NCBI GenBank assembly: GCA_964613235.1
Contig: CAZTGM010000004.1
Location: 1 to 56,925, forward strand
Length of the DNA: 56,925 bases
Direction of reading: 5' to 3'
Origin: J005 sp964613235
Lineage (GTDB): Bacteria; Pseudomonadota; Zetaproteobacteria; Mariprofundales; Mariprofundaceae
Positions 8,488 to 17,406 of the stretch are shown here, piece by piece. The notes under the pieces were generated by a model, which did no database searches, had not been told where the DNA came from, and saw only the letters and a program-made list of their open reading frames with translations. Both the position numbers and the translations under genes were made by a program. Positions within the stretch are counted from its first letter, which is position 1, and each line of letters starts with the position of its first letter.

Positions 8488-8862
8488 TCAATCACTGAGC
8501 AGCTCAAGCACATCAGCCAGTTCCTGACGCACCTGCACCAGCGAAGTACGGGCATCCGGCTTTTCCAGAATCTTTTCCAGATTGCCGCTCATCAGCACCT
8601 TCTTGGCACCACGAATCGTAAAATTCAGATGATAAAGCAAATGTTTGATATGCAGAATAGAATGCACATCCTTCTTGCGATAAAAGCGTCGATTGCCACC
8701 CTTCTTGACCGGATTAATCGTGCGGAACTCGCTTTCCCAGTAGCGCAGCACATGCGGCTCGACATCGCAAATCTCGCTGACTTCACGAATGGAAAAGAAC
8801 AGCTTGTCCGGTAATTCCGGCAGCGTAAATTCCTGCTGGGGAAGCGATGATAGCTGTGACAT
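8488..8862 (-). CDS. MerR-family transcriptional regulator
   Basis: 124 residues. The N-terminal winged helix begins FFSIREVSEICDVEPHVLRYWESEF and continues NRRFYRKKDVHSILHIKHLL, a textbook MerR DNA-binding domain. The short C-terminal helix is the dimerisation coiled coil with no effector domain, so no inducer can be predicted. The start codon overlaps the ihfA stop (TGATG). The ihfA-merR pair is widespread in proteobacteria and its target is generally unknown. Confidence 0.93.
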   Translation of the reverse strand: MSQLSSLPQQEFTLPELPDKLFFSIREVSEICDVEPHVLRYWESEFRTINPVKKGGNRRFYRKKDVHSILHIKHLLYHLNFTIRGAKKVLMSGNLEKILEKPDARTSLVQVRQELADVLELLSD

Positions 8863-9146
8863 CAGCGGCCACCCTCGTTCAGTTTAGCTTTCAGCAAAGG
8901 GCTGGCCCTGAACGTAACGACATGACGCGAAGTAATCATGATACCTTCACCCGTCTTCGGATTACGACCACGCCGCTCGCGTTTATCACGCACAACAAAA
9001 TGACCAAAGCCGGACAGTTTCACGTCTTCGTGCGATTCCAGTGCCATCCTGATCCGTTCCAGAATCGATTCCACCAGTTCTGCCGACTCCTTTTTGGACA
9101 ATCCGACCTTCTCATGCACGACATTTGCAATTTCGGCTTTAGTCAC
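8862..9146 (-). CDS. ihfA: Integration host factor subunit alpha
   Basis: A 94-residue DNA-bending protein of the HU/IHF family. It starts MTKAEIANVVHEKVGLSKKE, has the beta-arm FVVRDKRERRGRNPKTGE carrying the minor-groove intercalating proline, and ends in the family's helical tail. As IhfA it should pair with IhfB to bend DNA at promoters and recombination sites. The start codon is GTG (9146) with a purine-rich GGGGCGGGAAGG just upstream. The usual neighbour pheT is absent; lolD lies upstream instead. Confidence 0.95.
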   Translation of the reverse strand: MTKAEIANVVHEKVGLSKKESAELVESILERIRMALESHEDVKLSGFGHFVVRDKRERRGRNPKTGEGIMITSRHVVTFRASPLLKAKLNEGGR

Positions 9147-9171
9147 CCTTCCCGCCCCTGATCAAGAATTG

Positions 9172-9194
9172 ACGTGTTTACTCCTGCAACACGT
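9172..9194. promoter_or_regulatory. 7-bp inverted repeat in the ihfA leader
   Basis: ACGTGTT (9172-9178) and AACACGT (9188-9194) are perfect inverted copies separated by 9 nt. The repeat falls a few bases downstream of the predicted -10 box of ihfA, so it could be an operator or a 5'-leader hairpin. It has no T-tract and is not a terminator. Confidence 0.35.
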
Positions 9195-9198
9195 AAGG

Positions 9199-9226
9199 AG
9201 ATTAGCAGAAGTCTATGTTTTGTCAA
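9199..9226 (-). promoter_or_regulatory. Candidate sigma-70 promoter for ihfA-merR
   Basis: On the minus strand a perfect -35 TTGACA (9221-9226) is followed after 16 nt by TAATCT (9199-9204). It lies directly after the lolD stop, in the only gap upstream of ihfA. The -10 is weak, so this is a candidate only. Confidence 0.4.
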
Positions 9227-9229
9227 AGC

Positions 9230-9907
9230 CTAGCCTTCACCAAGCACGCCGTGCTGCAGGCGTAGCAAACGGTCACAGCTGGCAGCCAGCGCCATGCTGT
9301 GCGTCACCATAACCACGGAAGCCCCCTCATTACTGCACATCTCCCGGAAAAGCTCGAAAACTTCTGCCGCCGTGTCCTCATCAAGATTGCCCGTAGGTTC
9401 ATCGGCCAGCACCAGCTTCGGTGCTGTGGCCACGGCCCGTGCTACCGCCACACGTTGCGCCTCACCACCGGAAAGCTTGGCCGGAATATGCTTCATGCGC
9501 GCATCCATATGCAAACGCTGCAGCAAATCGGCAGCACGGGATTCAGCCTTGGCCGGTTCATCACCACGCACCAACAGAGGCAGCATAACATTCTCCAGCG
9601 CCGTCAGTTCGGGAATCAAATGATGCGCCTGATAGACAAAACCAATTTTGCGATTACGCAACCATGCCTGTCGGCCGGGTGACATGGCAAAAATCTTTTC
9701 CCCATCCAGCATAACCGTACCGCCATCCGCCTTTTCCAGCGTACCGATGGTTTGCAGCATCGTACTCTTGCCACTCCCCGATTCGCCAACGATAGCAAGA
9801 AACTCACCGGCAGCCAGGGAAAAACACACATCACGCAATACCGTCAGCATGCCGCTGGGCGCCGCAAAGGACTTGGCCAGATGCTCCACATGCAACAGAT
9901 CAGCCAT
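9230..9907 (-). CDS. lolD: Lipoprotein-releasing system ATPase LolD
   Basis: A 225-residue ABC ATPase that powers extraction of lipoproteins from the inner membrane. Walker A GESGSGKST, signature LSGGEAQRVAVARA and Walker B LVLADEPTGNLD are intact, and the FtsE/LolD/MacB-type Q-loop FVYQAHHLIPELTALENV is present. Start ATG 9907 overlaps the permease stop as TAATG, with GAGG 8 nt upstream; the frame extends to 9955 but that part lies inside the permease gene. Genes for several lipoproteins occur in the same window. Confidence 0.95.
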   Translation of the reverse strand: MADLLHVEHLAKSFAAPSGMLTVLRDVCFSLAAGEFLAIVGESGSGKSTMLQTIGTLEKADGGTVMLDGEKIFAMSPGRQAWLRNRKIGFVYQAHHLIPELTALENVMLPLLVRGDEPAKAESRAADLLQRLHMDARMKHIPAKLSGGEAQRVAVARAVATAPKLVLADEPTGNLDEDTAAEVFELFREMCSNEGASVVMVTHSMALAASCDRLLRLQHGVLGEG

Positions 9908-11148
9908 TATTCGTACCTCAGCGCATCGGCCGGCGGCACACTGGCTGCCCGCCACGCCGGATAAAAGGTCGCCGCCAGCCCCATCAACAGACTGGCAATA
10001 ACCACCATGAGCACATAACCCGGCTCAATCACCGAAGGAATATGATCAATAAAATATACATCACTGGATAAAAACTTGATGCCGGTCAGATCTTCAATCC
10101 ACATCAGCAAAACATCCAGCTTCCATGCCAGCAGCAGGCCGAACAATGTCCCCACGAGCGTACCAAAACCGCTTAGCAATCCGCCCATAAGCATGAATAC
10201 GCGCATCACCGAGGCATGTGTCACACCGATGGTTTTCAACACGGCGATTTCCTTGCGCCGTTCCATGACCACCATCACCAGCGATGAAACCATATTGAAT
10301 ACAGCGACCAGCACGATCAGCGACAGGATCACCCCCATGGCCAGACGCTCGGTTTTCAGGGCGCGAAAAAACGATTGATGGCGATGTTGCCAGTCCATCA
10401 CCCAGCTGCCGACAGGCAAATGCTCACGAATCTGTGCGGCAATCGCAGGTGCCTGATCACGGTCATCAACAAATACCTCAATGCCGGTCACCGCCTGCCC
10501 CATGCGATTCAGACGTTGTACAGCACCGATATTCGTCAGCACCCAGCCCACATCGTATTCATAAAAGCCGGAATCGAAGATGCCAACAACATCAAACACG
10601 CGCATGCGCGGCACTGCCCCCGATGGCCCCACCCCGGCAGCCGGCGACATTAACTGCATACGGCTACCCAGCCTGATACCCATTTTTCGTGCCAGATCCT
10701 TGCCGATAACAATCTCGAAAGCCGAATCGCCTTTCAGGAAGCGCCCCTCGATCAAATGCTGCGCCAGATCCTTTTCCTGGTCTGCCTCAACACCCTTGAG
10801 CAAGGCACCCCTAGCCATCGAGCCATAGGATAACAGTACCTGAGTCTGCACGTAGGCTGCGGCCCGGTCAACACCTGGCATAGCCCGAATCTGTGTCAGC
10901 CATTGCGGCCAGGATTGCACCCGATCGCCGGGACCCTGGACATCGATATGTGATGAAAAGCCGAGAATCTTGTCGCGGATTTCCACAGCCGCGCCATTCA
11001 TCACCGACAACACGACAATCAGTGTCATCACACCAATGGCGATGCCGATTGCCGAACTCCAGCCGATCAGCGACACAAATCGTTCATCGCGTCGCGAATG
11101 CAGATAGCGTCGTGCCAGCATCGTTTCATAAGGCAGGAACAGGGCCAC
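9907..11148 (-). CDS. Lipoprotein-releasing permease, LolC/LolE (LolF-type)
   Basis: 413 residues with one N-terminal TM segment (SLIGWSSAIGIAIGVMTLIV), a large periplasmic domain, and three C-terminal TMs of the FtsX/MacB type, with the coupling region MVVMERRKEIAVLKTIG. The start ARRYLHSRR and the ending FYPAWRAASVPPADALRYE are typical of LolC/LolE. Only one permease gene precedes lolD, so it may act as a homodimer (LolF arrangement) or the partner lies elsewhere. Start is GTG 11148, with GAGAGG 9 nt upstream. Confidence 0.93.
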   Translation of the reverse strand: MALFLPYETMLARRYLHSRRDERFVSLIGWSSAIGIAIGVMTLIVVLSVMNGAAVEIRDKILGFSSHIDVQGPGDRVQSWPQWLTQIRAMPGVDRAAAYVQTQVLLSYGSMARGALLKGVEADQEKDLAQHLIEGRFLKGDSAFEIVIGKDLARKMGIRLGSRMQLMSPAAGVGPSGAVPRMRVFDVVGIFDSGFYEYDVGWVLTNIGAVQRLNRMGQAVTGIEVFVDDRDQAPAIAAQIREHLPVGSWVMDWQHRHQSFFRALKTERLAMGVILSLIVLVAVFNMVSSLVMVVMERRKEIAVLKTIGVTHASVMRVFMLMGGLLSGFGTLVGTLFGLLLAWKLDVLLMWIEDLTGIKFLSSDVYFIDHIPSVIEPGYVLMVVIASLLMGLAATFYPAWRAASVPPADALRYE

Positions 11149-11179
11149 GCGCGTCAGCCTCTCATCACCGACCCGCGCA

Positions 11180-12514
11180 TCATGTCAGGTAACGCAGGTA
11201 CAGATACAGATGTGCTACAACAATCGACAGCAACATCAAACCAAAGGCGTGTTTGGCAAAGGTCAGAAATGCAATGGGATGACCAGCGCGCTGGGCAAAA
11301 CCGGCCACAATAAGATTGGCAGATGCACCGATCAACGAACCATTCCCACCCAGGCAAGCCCCCAACGCCAGCGCCCACCACAGCGGAGTAATCATTTCAT
11401 CGCCACCAAAGCTTGGCGCCATACCTTCGATCAGCGGAATCATCGTCGCCACAAACGGAATATTATCGATCAGCGCCGAAGCAATAGCCGAAATCCATAA
11501 AATAGCTGCCGCCGTCGCATTGAAATCACCGCCGGTCATTTCCAGCGTGCGCTCGGCCATCCAGCTAATGGCACCGGTATGTTCCACACCGGTCACGATA
11601 ATAAACAGACCGACAAAAAAGAAAATCGTCGTCCATTCCACTTCGGCCATCACCCCTTCATAGGCATGATCCTTGTCCGCAAGCGGATGCCCCCAGGTCT
11701 GCAGCAGCAACAATACACCCGCTCCTGTCATAGCGATCGTCGCCGGCTCCAGATGAAAATGATGCGCGACGGTAAAGCCGACAATGACTGAAAACAGCAC
11801 CAGCATACTTTTCTTCAGCAGCGTGACATTCTTGATCGCATCACGCTCATTAAATTCCATAATCAGCCGGCGGTGCTCGTCGCTGGCCTGCAAATCGGCC
11901 CTGAACATCCACCAGATCAGCGTCATGAGCAGCATAAAAATAACCGGAATAATCGGTGCCAGATTGAGCAGAAAATCATAAAAACTCAGATGCGCCTGCG
12001 AACCAATCATAATATTCGGAGGGTCGCCAATCAGCGTGGCCGTACCGCCGATGTTCGAGGCCAGAATCTCGGCAAACAGATAGGGATAGGGGCGCACGCC
12101 CAGTGCATCGGTAATCAGCAATGTCACCGGCGCAATCAGCAACACCGTTGTCACATTATCAAGGAAGGCGGAGAATATAGCCGTCACCGTAGCCAGCATA
12201 AAAATAACACCGATGGGATGCCCTTTGACCAGCTTGGCTGCCCGGATGGCAACGTACTGGAACACGCCGGTTTTCTGGCTGATCGTGACGATGACCATCA
12301 TACCGGTCAACAGCCCGATGGTATTGAAATCCACACCGGCTATGGCCTGCTGCTGCGTCAGTACGCCGGATAAAATCATCAGCCCGGCGCCAAGGATCGA
12401 TAATACCGCGCGGTTGAATTTCTCCATCATGACCACGGCATATACACAAAGTAAAATGCTGACAGCAAGCCACAGCGGATCGAGCCCGAAAATCACCTGC
12501 GGGGATTCATGCAT
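11180..12514 (-). CDS. ArsB/NhaD-type (P-protein family) ion permease
   Basis: A 444-residue polytopic inner-membrane protein with about a dozen hydrophobic spans. The signature ILASNIGGTATLIGDPPNIM and a second copy-like GACLGGNGSLIGASANLIV mark the ion transporter superfamily containing ArsB, NhaD and the human P protein. The likely substrates are Na+/H+ or an oxyanion; sequence alone does not decide. ATG 12514 lies inside the 3' end of the upstream CBS gene (8-nt overlap), so the two are probably made together and the CBS protein may regulate the transporter. Confidence 0.85.
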   Translation of the reverse strand: MHESPQVIFGLDPLWLAVSILLCVYAVVMMEKFNRAVLSILGAGLMILSGVLTQQQAIAGVDFNTIGLLTGMMVIVTISQKTGVFQYVAIRAAKLVKGHPIGVIFMLATVTAIFSAFLDNVTTVLLIAPVTLLITDALGVRPYPYLFAEILASNIGGTATLIGDPPNIMIGSQAHLSFYDFLLNLAPIIPVIFMLLMTLIWWMFRADLQASDEHRRLIMEFNERDAIKNVTLLKKSMLVLFSVIVGFTVAHHFHLEPATIAMTGAGVLLLLQTWGHPLADKDHAYEGVMAEVEWTTIFFFVGLFIIVTGVEHTGAISWMAERTLEMTGGDFNATAAAILWISAIASALIDNIPFVATMIPLIEGMAPSFGGDEMITPLWWALALGACLGGNGSLIGASANLIVAGFAQRAGHPIAFLTFAKHAFGLMLLSIVVAHLYLYLRYLT

Positions 12515-12974
12515 ATGATGCAGCGTCTCCGGAATTATTCAGTACATTGAGAATATCGCCGGCGGAAATAATACCCAGCAGACGGCTCGCTTCATCCGTA
12601 ACCAGTGCGAACTCATGCTTGCCGTAATGAATCAACGCCGATGTAACCGCAAACAAAGAATCTTCCGGCCGCACCATCAGCGGATCCTCATCCATGACAT
12701 CAGCCACGGGCTGACAGGCAATCTCCGCATAATGTCCGCTCAACAACCCCATATCCGGCGCATAGGAAACGGAATCCAGGTCACCATCGACAATATAGCG
12801 GGGCATGATCTTTTCCATGACCGTAAACGTTGAAATAACACCCACGACCCGCTCATCATCCAGCACCGGCAACATGCGCAACCGCTCCAAACGCATCAGC
12901 GCCAATACATCGCGAATGGTTTCCCCGACATGGGCTGACTGAACATCCCTGTTCATGATTTTTCTGGCAATCAT
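12507..12974 (-). CDS. Stand-alone CBS-domain pair protein
   Basis: A 155-residue protein made of two CBS motifs (about 1-65 and 85-150): IMNRDVQSAHVGETIRDVL...LPVLDDERVVGVIS and VMDEDPLMVRPEDSLFAVT...ALVTDEASRLLGIIS. CBS pairs usually sense adenosine nucleotides and regulate a partner. Start ATG 12974 with a strong GGAGG 4 nt upstream. Its stop overlaps the start of the ArsB/NhaD-type permease, which makes that permease the obvious partner. Confidence 0.88.
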   Translation of the reverse strand: MIARKIMNRDVQSAHVGETIRDVLALMRLERLRMLPVLDDERVVGVISTFTVMEKIMPRYIVDGDLDSVSYAPDMGLLSGHYAEIACQPVADVMDEDPLMVRPEDSLFAVTSALIHYGKHEFALVTDEASRLLGIISAGDILNVLNNSGDAASYA

Positions 12975-13004
12975 GTTCCCTCCTGCATGCCGGGCGCGGA
13001 CGCC

Positions 13005-14510
13005 CTATTCCGGACGCATATGTGGAAACAGCAATACGTCGCGAATCGAATGCTGACCGGTAAACATCATGACCAGTCGGTCCACGCCAATGCCGACACC
13101 GGCAGCCGGCGGCATACCATATTCCAGCGCACGCAAATAATCCTCATCCAGCGGAGCCGCTTCCAGATCACCGGCCGCCTTGGCCTGCTGCTGCTGCATG
13201 AAACGCTGTCGCTGATCGTCCGGGTCATTCAGTTCGGAAAAACCATTGGCGATTTCCTTGCCACCGATAAACAGTTCAAAACGGTCCGTCACATTCGGAT
13301 CATCCGCATTGCGTCGCGCCAATGGTGAGATATCCACCGGATAATGCGTCACAAACGTCGGCTGCTGTAATTCGGATTCGCACAACTCCTCGAACAATGC
13401 AGCCAGATAATGGCCTGCCTTCCAGGTAATCAGCGGCTTGAAATCCGGGATCTCCTGCAAACACACGGTCGCCAGCAGGGCCTTGTCCGTGGCATGGCCG
13501 CGCAGATCGGGGCGCTTCTCAAATACGGCCTCATCCAGGCGTATGCGTCTGAACGGCTGATCCAGCCGTACCTCAACGCCATCCCAGTCGACCGAGGCAA
13601 TGTCCAGACCATCAGCAATGCCGCGAATAATGGCCTCAGTCTGATCCATAGCAGCCACGACATCGGCATAGGCCTGATAAAACTCAACCATGGTGAATTC
13701 CGGATTATGCGTTGCATCCAGTCCTTCATTGCGGAAATTGCGATTGATCTCGAACACGCGCTCGAATCCGCCGACCAGCAGACGCTTCAGATACAGTTCC
13801 GGTGCAATACGCAGAAACAGATCCATATCCAGGGCATTATGATGCGTTACAAACGGACGCGCTGCCGCGCCTCCGGGCTGCGTCTGCAGCATCGGTGTTT
13901 CCACCTCGATAAAGCCTTGTGATTCCAGCGCCTGACGCAGCAGCGTAATAATGCGCGATCGGGTGCGAAACACATACCGCGACTGCTCTGATACCATCAA
14001 GTCAACATAACGCTGACGATAACGGATTTCCTTGTCCGCCAGCCCATGCCATTTCTCCGGCATCGGACGCAGACATTTGGTGATCATTTCAATGCGTTCT
14101 ACACGTACCGATAATTCACCAGTGCGTGTGCGAAACATTGTTCCTGCCGCACCGACGATATCGCCCAAATCCCATTTTTTGGTAGGATTGTAGATATCCG
14201 TCCCCAGCACATCACGATTGAGAAACAGCTGGATTTGTCCTGTTTCATCCTGAATCTTGATGAAACTTGATTTACCCATGACCCGATGCGCCATGATACG
14301 CCCAGCAATGGCTACCTGTAACGGTGCAGCCTCCAGCACTTCCGTATCCTTGTCGTGACACAGATCGTGCAATCGCTGCACGGTATGGCTGCTGCGCCAT
14401 GTGTTAGGATAGGCATAGCCTTCGTTGCGCAGTCGGGCAAGCTTTTCGCGACGAACAGTAATCTGTTCGGATACAGGTCTGGCCTGTTTCTCCTGGCTGT
14501 GACCGGTCAT
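13005..14510 (-). CDS. lysS: Lysine--tRNA ligase (class II)
   Basis: 501 residues. An OB-fold anticodon-binding domain (about 60-170, with VAIAGRIMAHRVMGKSSFIK) precedes the class II catalytic domain: motif 2 FEINRNFRNEGLDATHNPEF and motif 3 GVGIGVDRLVMMFTGQHSIR. Length and end (LLFPHMRPE) are normal for LysS. The frame allows a TTG two codons earlier (14516), but ATG 14510 is preferred. It follows ndk by 14 nt. Confidence 0.96.
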   Translation of the reverse strand: MTGHSQEKQARPVSEQITVRREKLARLRNEGYAYPNTWRSSHTVQRLHDLCHDKDTEVLEAAPLQVAIAGRIMAHRVMGKSSFIKIQDETGQIQLFLNRDVLGTDIYNPTKKWDLGDIVGAAGTMFRTRTGELSVRVERIEMITKCLRPMPEKWHGLADKEIRYRQRYVDLMVSEQSRYVFRTRSRIITLLRQALESQGFIEVETPMLQTQPGGAAARPFVTHHNALDMDLFLRIAPELYLKRLLVGGFERVFEINRNFRNEGLDATHNPEFTMVEFYQAYADVVAAMDQTEAIIRGIADGLDIASVDWDGVEVRLDQPFRRIRLDEAVFEKRPDLRGHATDKALLATVCLQEIPDFKPLITWKAGHYLAALFEELCESELQQPTFVTHYPVDISPLARRNADDPNVTDRFELFIGGKEIANGFSELNDPDDQRQRFMQQQQAKAAGDLEAAPLDEDYLRALEYGMPPAAGVGIGVDRLVMMFTGQHSIRDVLLFPHMRPE

Positions 14511-14524
14511 GGACAAATCAGCAA

Positions 14525-14953
14525 TCAGCGACGGCTGTGCAGTTCGACATCACCGAAGAAAAAGGCAACCTCGATTGCCGCATTCTCAACGGAATCCGAA
14601 CCATGCACGGAATTGGCTTCAATCGACTCGGCATGATCGGCACGGATCGTACCTGCCTCGGCCTCTTTCGGATTGGTTGCGCCCATCAGCTGACGGTTCA
14701 GCGCAACAGCATTCTGCCCTTCCAGCACCATGGCCAAAATCGGACCGGAACTCATGTAGGCACAGAGGTCCTTGTAAAACGGACGCTCCTTGTGCACGGC
14801 ATAAAAACGGCCGGCTTCTTCAGCACTGAGATGCTGCATGCGTGCAGCAATCACAGACAGGCCATTTTCCTCGAATCGACGAATGATGTCGCCAATCACG
14901 TTCTTGGCTACGGCATCGGGTTTAATAATGGAAAGTGTGCGTTGAATCGCCAT
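14525..14953 (-). CDS. ndk: Nucleoside diphosphate kinase
   Basis: A 142-residue enzyme that transfers the gamma-phosphate of ATP to NDPs through a phosphohistidine. The active-site motif NSVHGSDS carries the catalytic histidine, and the N-terminus QRTLSIIKPDAVAKNVIG is diagnostic. ATG 14953 has GAGGGAGA 8 nt upstream; the open frame to 14995 contains no family sequence. It sits between mnmA and lysS. Confidence 0.97.
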   Translation of the reverse strand: MAIQRTLSIIKPDAVAKNVIGDIIRRFEENGLSVIAARMQHLSAEEAGRFYAVHKERPFYKDLCAYMSSGPILAMVLEGQNAVALNRQLMGATNPKEAEAGTIRADHAESIEANSVHGSDSVENAAIEVAFFFGDVELHSRR

Positions 14954-14993
14954 GAATGAGTCTCCCTCATATTTGATTACGGAACCTGAAATC

Positions 14994-15012
14994 ACCCCGC
15001 ACGCGGGGGTGC
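14994..15012. other. GC-rich hairpin upstream of ndk
   Basis: CACCCCGC and CGGGGGTG form a near-perfect hairpin (one bulge) in the 105-nt gap between mnmA and ndk. There is no T-run in either direction. It could be a rho-independent-like stop lacking a tail for the long rnf-mnmA transcript, or a leader structure of ndk. Confidence 0.35.
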
Positions 15013-15058
15013 AGCACTCTAGGACCTGTCAGCCCAAAATCCAAGTGCGGCAAAGGCC

Positions 15059-16171
15059 TTATCGAATGTCGCTGACAATCCCTCCGCCAATCAGTTCATC
15101 ACCGATATAGAAAGCCGCCACCTGACCCGGCGCGATCGGCTTTTGGGGAGCATCAAACGTCAGTTCAACATGGCCATGTCGTTCCGTGAGATGACAGCGC
15201 GCCGGCTGCATCTGGTAGCGCACCTTAACCTCCAAAGCAGCGTCTTCGGCAGGTGCATGAATCCAGCTCACATCCTGCAAGACAGCGCCATGCACCAGCG
15301 CTGTTTCCGGACGTGCCACGGTTACCTGCGCCGTTTCCCCGTTTAATGCAACGACAAACCACGGCCCGTTGGCCAGCCCCAGACCCTTGCGCTGCCCTAG
15401 CGTAAAATGGGCAATACCTTCATGGTGACCCAGCACATGCCCCTCCGTATCGACGATATCACCGGGCACAAAGCCTGCCTGTGCACCTTCGCGCTGCAGA
15501 AAGCGGATACGATCCCCGGCCGGAATAAAGCAAATATCCTGACTTTCCTGTTTGGCCGCCGTCGGCAGATCATAATATTCGGCCAGCTTTCGCGTATCCG
15601 GTTTTTCCAGATGACCGACCGGGAATAAAATGCGCTCGATCTGTTCACGCCGCGTCGTGGCCAGAAAATAGCTCTGATCCTTTCGGGCATCGCTGCCCTT
15701 GAGAATATGCACCCCCGCTTCGTCATCCCGGCGCCGCACATAATGACCGGTCGCCACATAGGCTGCATCCAGCTGATCGGCCACTTTCAGCAGGGCACCG
15801 AACTTCACGAAACGATTACATCGTTCGCAAGGATTGGGCGTACGTCCATGTTCGTAATCAGCAATGAACGGATCAATGACATCACGGCGGAACTGCGCCT
15901 GCATATCCATGCTGTAAAACGGGATACCAATGCGATCCGCCACACGCCTGGCATCATAGGCATCCTCCAGCGCGCAGCAGGTTCCGTGCCGCTGCACATC
16001 ATCACGCGAATAATCCCAGACATTGAGGAATACGCCGACGACATCGATCCCCGCATCGGCCATGACTGCCGCCATGACCGACGAATCCACGCCACCGCTC
16101 ATGGCAGCAATCACGCGCACACCCCGATAACGGGATAAATCCGGCATCAGCCGGCGAATATGATCCTTCAT
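15059..16171 (-). CDS. mnmA: tRNA-specific 2-thiouridylase MnmA
   Basis: A 370-residue enzyme that thiolates U34 of tRNA-Lys, -Glu and -Gln. The PP-loop AAMSGGVDSSVMAAV, the first catalytic cysteine in RTPNPCERCNRFVKF and the second in ESQDICFIP are all present. The central region (GQRKGLGLANGPWFVV) and C-terminal beta-barrel domain complete the family. It lies 10 nt downstream of rsmB and is the last gene of the long rnf-def-fmt-rsmB run. lysS, whose product charges one of its tRNA substrates, lies two genes on. Confidence 0.96.
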   Translation of the reverse strand: MKDHIRRLMPDLSRYRGVRVIAAMSGGVDSSVMAAVMADAGIDVVGVFLNVWDYSRDDVQRHGTCCALEDAYDARRVADRIGIPFYSMDMQAQFRRDVIDPFIADYEHGRTPNPCERCNRFVKFGALLKVADQLDAAYVATGHYVRRRDDEAGVHILKGSDARKDQSYFLATTRREQIERILFPVGHLEKPDTRKLAEYYDLPTAAKQESQDICFIPAGDRIRFLQREGAQAGFVPGDIVDTEGHVLGHHEGIAHFTLGQRKGLGLANGPWFVVALNGETAQVTVARPETALVHGAVLQDVSWIHAPAEDAALEVKVRYQMQPARCHLTERHGHVELTFDAPQKPIAPGQVAAFYIGDELIGGGIVSDIR

Positions 16172-16181
16172 CGTGCGAATG

Positions 16182-17396
16182 CTATGTCGGTTTGCGAATC
16201 ACGGCAAAGAAGAAACCGTCATGTTGCTGATCCGGTAGCAGGCGTTGCATCTGCTGCAACCCCGCCATATCTTCCACGACCCGTTCATTTTCAGCCCCGT
16301 GAATAGAACAGACCGCATACAGCAGATGACCGCCTGGCCTAAGCACGCGCAGGGCTTCGACAAGCATTGCCCGCTGCAAGACAGCATGACGCATCACATC
16401 GTCCGGGCCGTGTAAAAATTTCGCATCTGGATGACGGCGAATGATGCCAGATGCCGTACACGGTGCATCCAGCAGTACCGCATCCACAGAAGCATCGGGC
16501 ATGGCCAGTGCTGTCGCATCGCCCTGCACCACCGTCACATGATGTGCCTGCAAGCGTGCCAGGTTTTCGCGCAAACGCAGCAAACGGCGACTATCTTTCT
16601 CCACGGCAATGATCTGCGCTTGTGTATGCATATGCGCCAGCAGGCCGCTCTTGCCGCCGGGGGCCGCACACACATCCAGCACCGTATCACCGGAGTGAAC
16701 CGATAACGCCAGCACAGCCGCCTGTGCTGCCTGGTCCATCACCTGGAATGCGCCCTTTGCATAACCGGGCAACTGCTGCACCGCTGTTCCGGCCGGCAAC
16801 AGTACCGCATGCGGACTCAATGCCCCGGGCTGGCAATCAAACCCGAGGGCTGCAGCCTGTTGCATCCAGGCATCTCGATCACCAAACACGGCCAGCGCCA
16901 GCATCGGCTTATGCTCCATGCCTGCAGCCATGCGCTGCACGGTCTCCGCGCCGAACGCATCGCGCCAGGCTGCAAACATCCATTGCGGCAGCTCTACCCG
17001 CTGATACGGTTTCAGGCGATGCGGCGCTTCTGTCGCCGCCACCTTGCGCAGGACCGCATTGACCATGCCTGCAGCCGCAGGTGCAAAGTATTTGCAAACA
17101 TCGACCATTTCGTTGACCACGGCATGCACAGGCGTACGCATATGTCGCAACTGATAGGCTCCCAGCAACAGGATTGCGCGAACCACATCGTCCGGCTTGC
17201 GGCGCAGAAAACGACTGACATCCACTTCCAGCGAGAAATATCGACGCAACACGCCATACACCAGTTCCTGCGTCAGCGCCCGTTCGCGTGCATCCAGCGT
17301 AGCCACCAGCTTGTCCAGCAACATATTGGCTCGACTGTGCTGTGTAAAAACGGAGGCCAGGATCTGGACGGCGATAACACGGGGCAACGGAGGCAT
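16182..17396 (-). CDS. rsmB: 16S rRNA m5C967 methyltransferase RsmB
   Basis: 404 residues. The N-terminal NusB-like domain (about 1-130) is followed by a Rossmann methyltransferase domain with SAM motif LDVCAAPGGKSGLLA, and the two cysteines used in m5C chemistry in LLDAPCTASGIIRRHP and YAVCSI. ATG 17396 lies 10 nt after the fmt stop with GGGGG adjacent. An extension to 17522 would run inside fmt and lacks homology. The fmt-rsmB order is the classical one. Confidence 0.94.
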   Translation of the reverse strand: MPPLPRVIAVQILASVFTQHSRANMLLDKLVATLDARERALTQELVYGVLRRYFSLEVDVSRFLRRKPDDVVRAILLLGAYQLRHMRTPVHAVVNEMVDVCKYFAPAAAGMVNAVLRKVAATEAPHRLKPYQRVELPQWMFAAWRDAFGAETVQRMAAGMEHKPMLALAVFGDRDAWMQQAAALGFDCQPGALSPHAVLLPAGTAVQQLPGYAKGAFQVMDQAAQAAVLALSVHSGDTVLDVCAAPGGKSGLLAHMHTQAQIIAVEKDSRRLLRLRENLARLQAHHVTVVQGDATALAMPDASVDAVLLDAPCTASGIIRRHPDAKFLHGPDDVMRHAVLQRAMLVEALRVLRPGGHLLYAVCSIHGAENERVVEDMAGLQQMQRLLPDQQHDGFFFAVIRKPT

Positions 17397-17406
17397 GCCC
17401 CCATGC

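Noticed and set aside
14994..15012. Intrinsic terminator between mnmA and ndk
   Set aside because: The GC-rich hairpin is real but is not followed by a T-tract in either direction, so it is listed as an unassigned hairpin.
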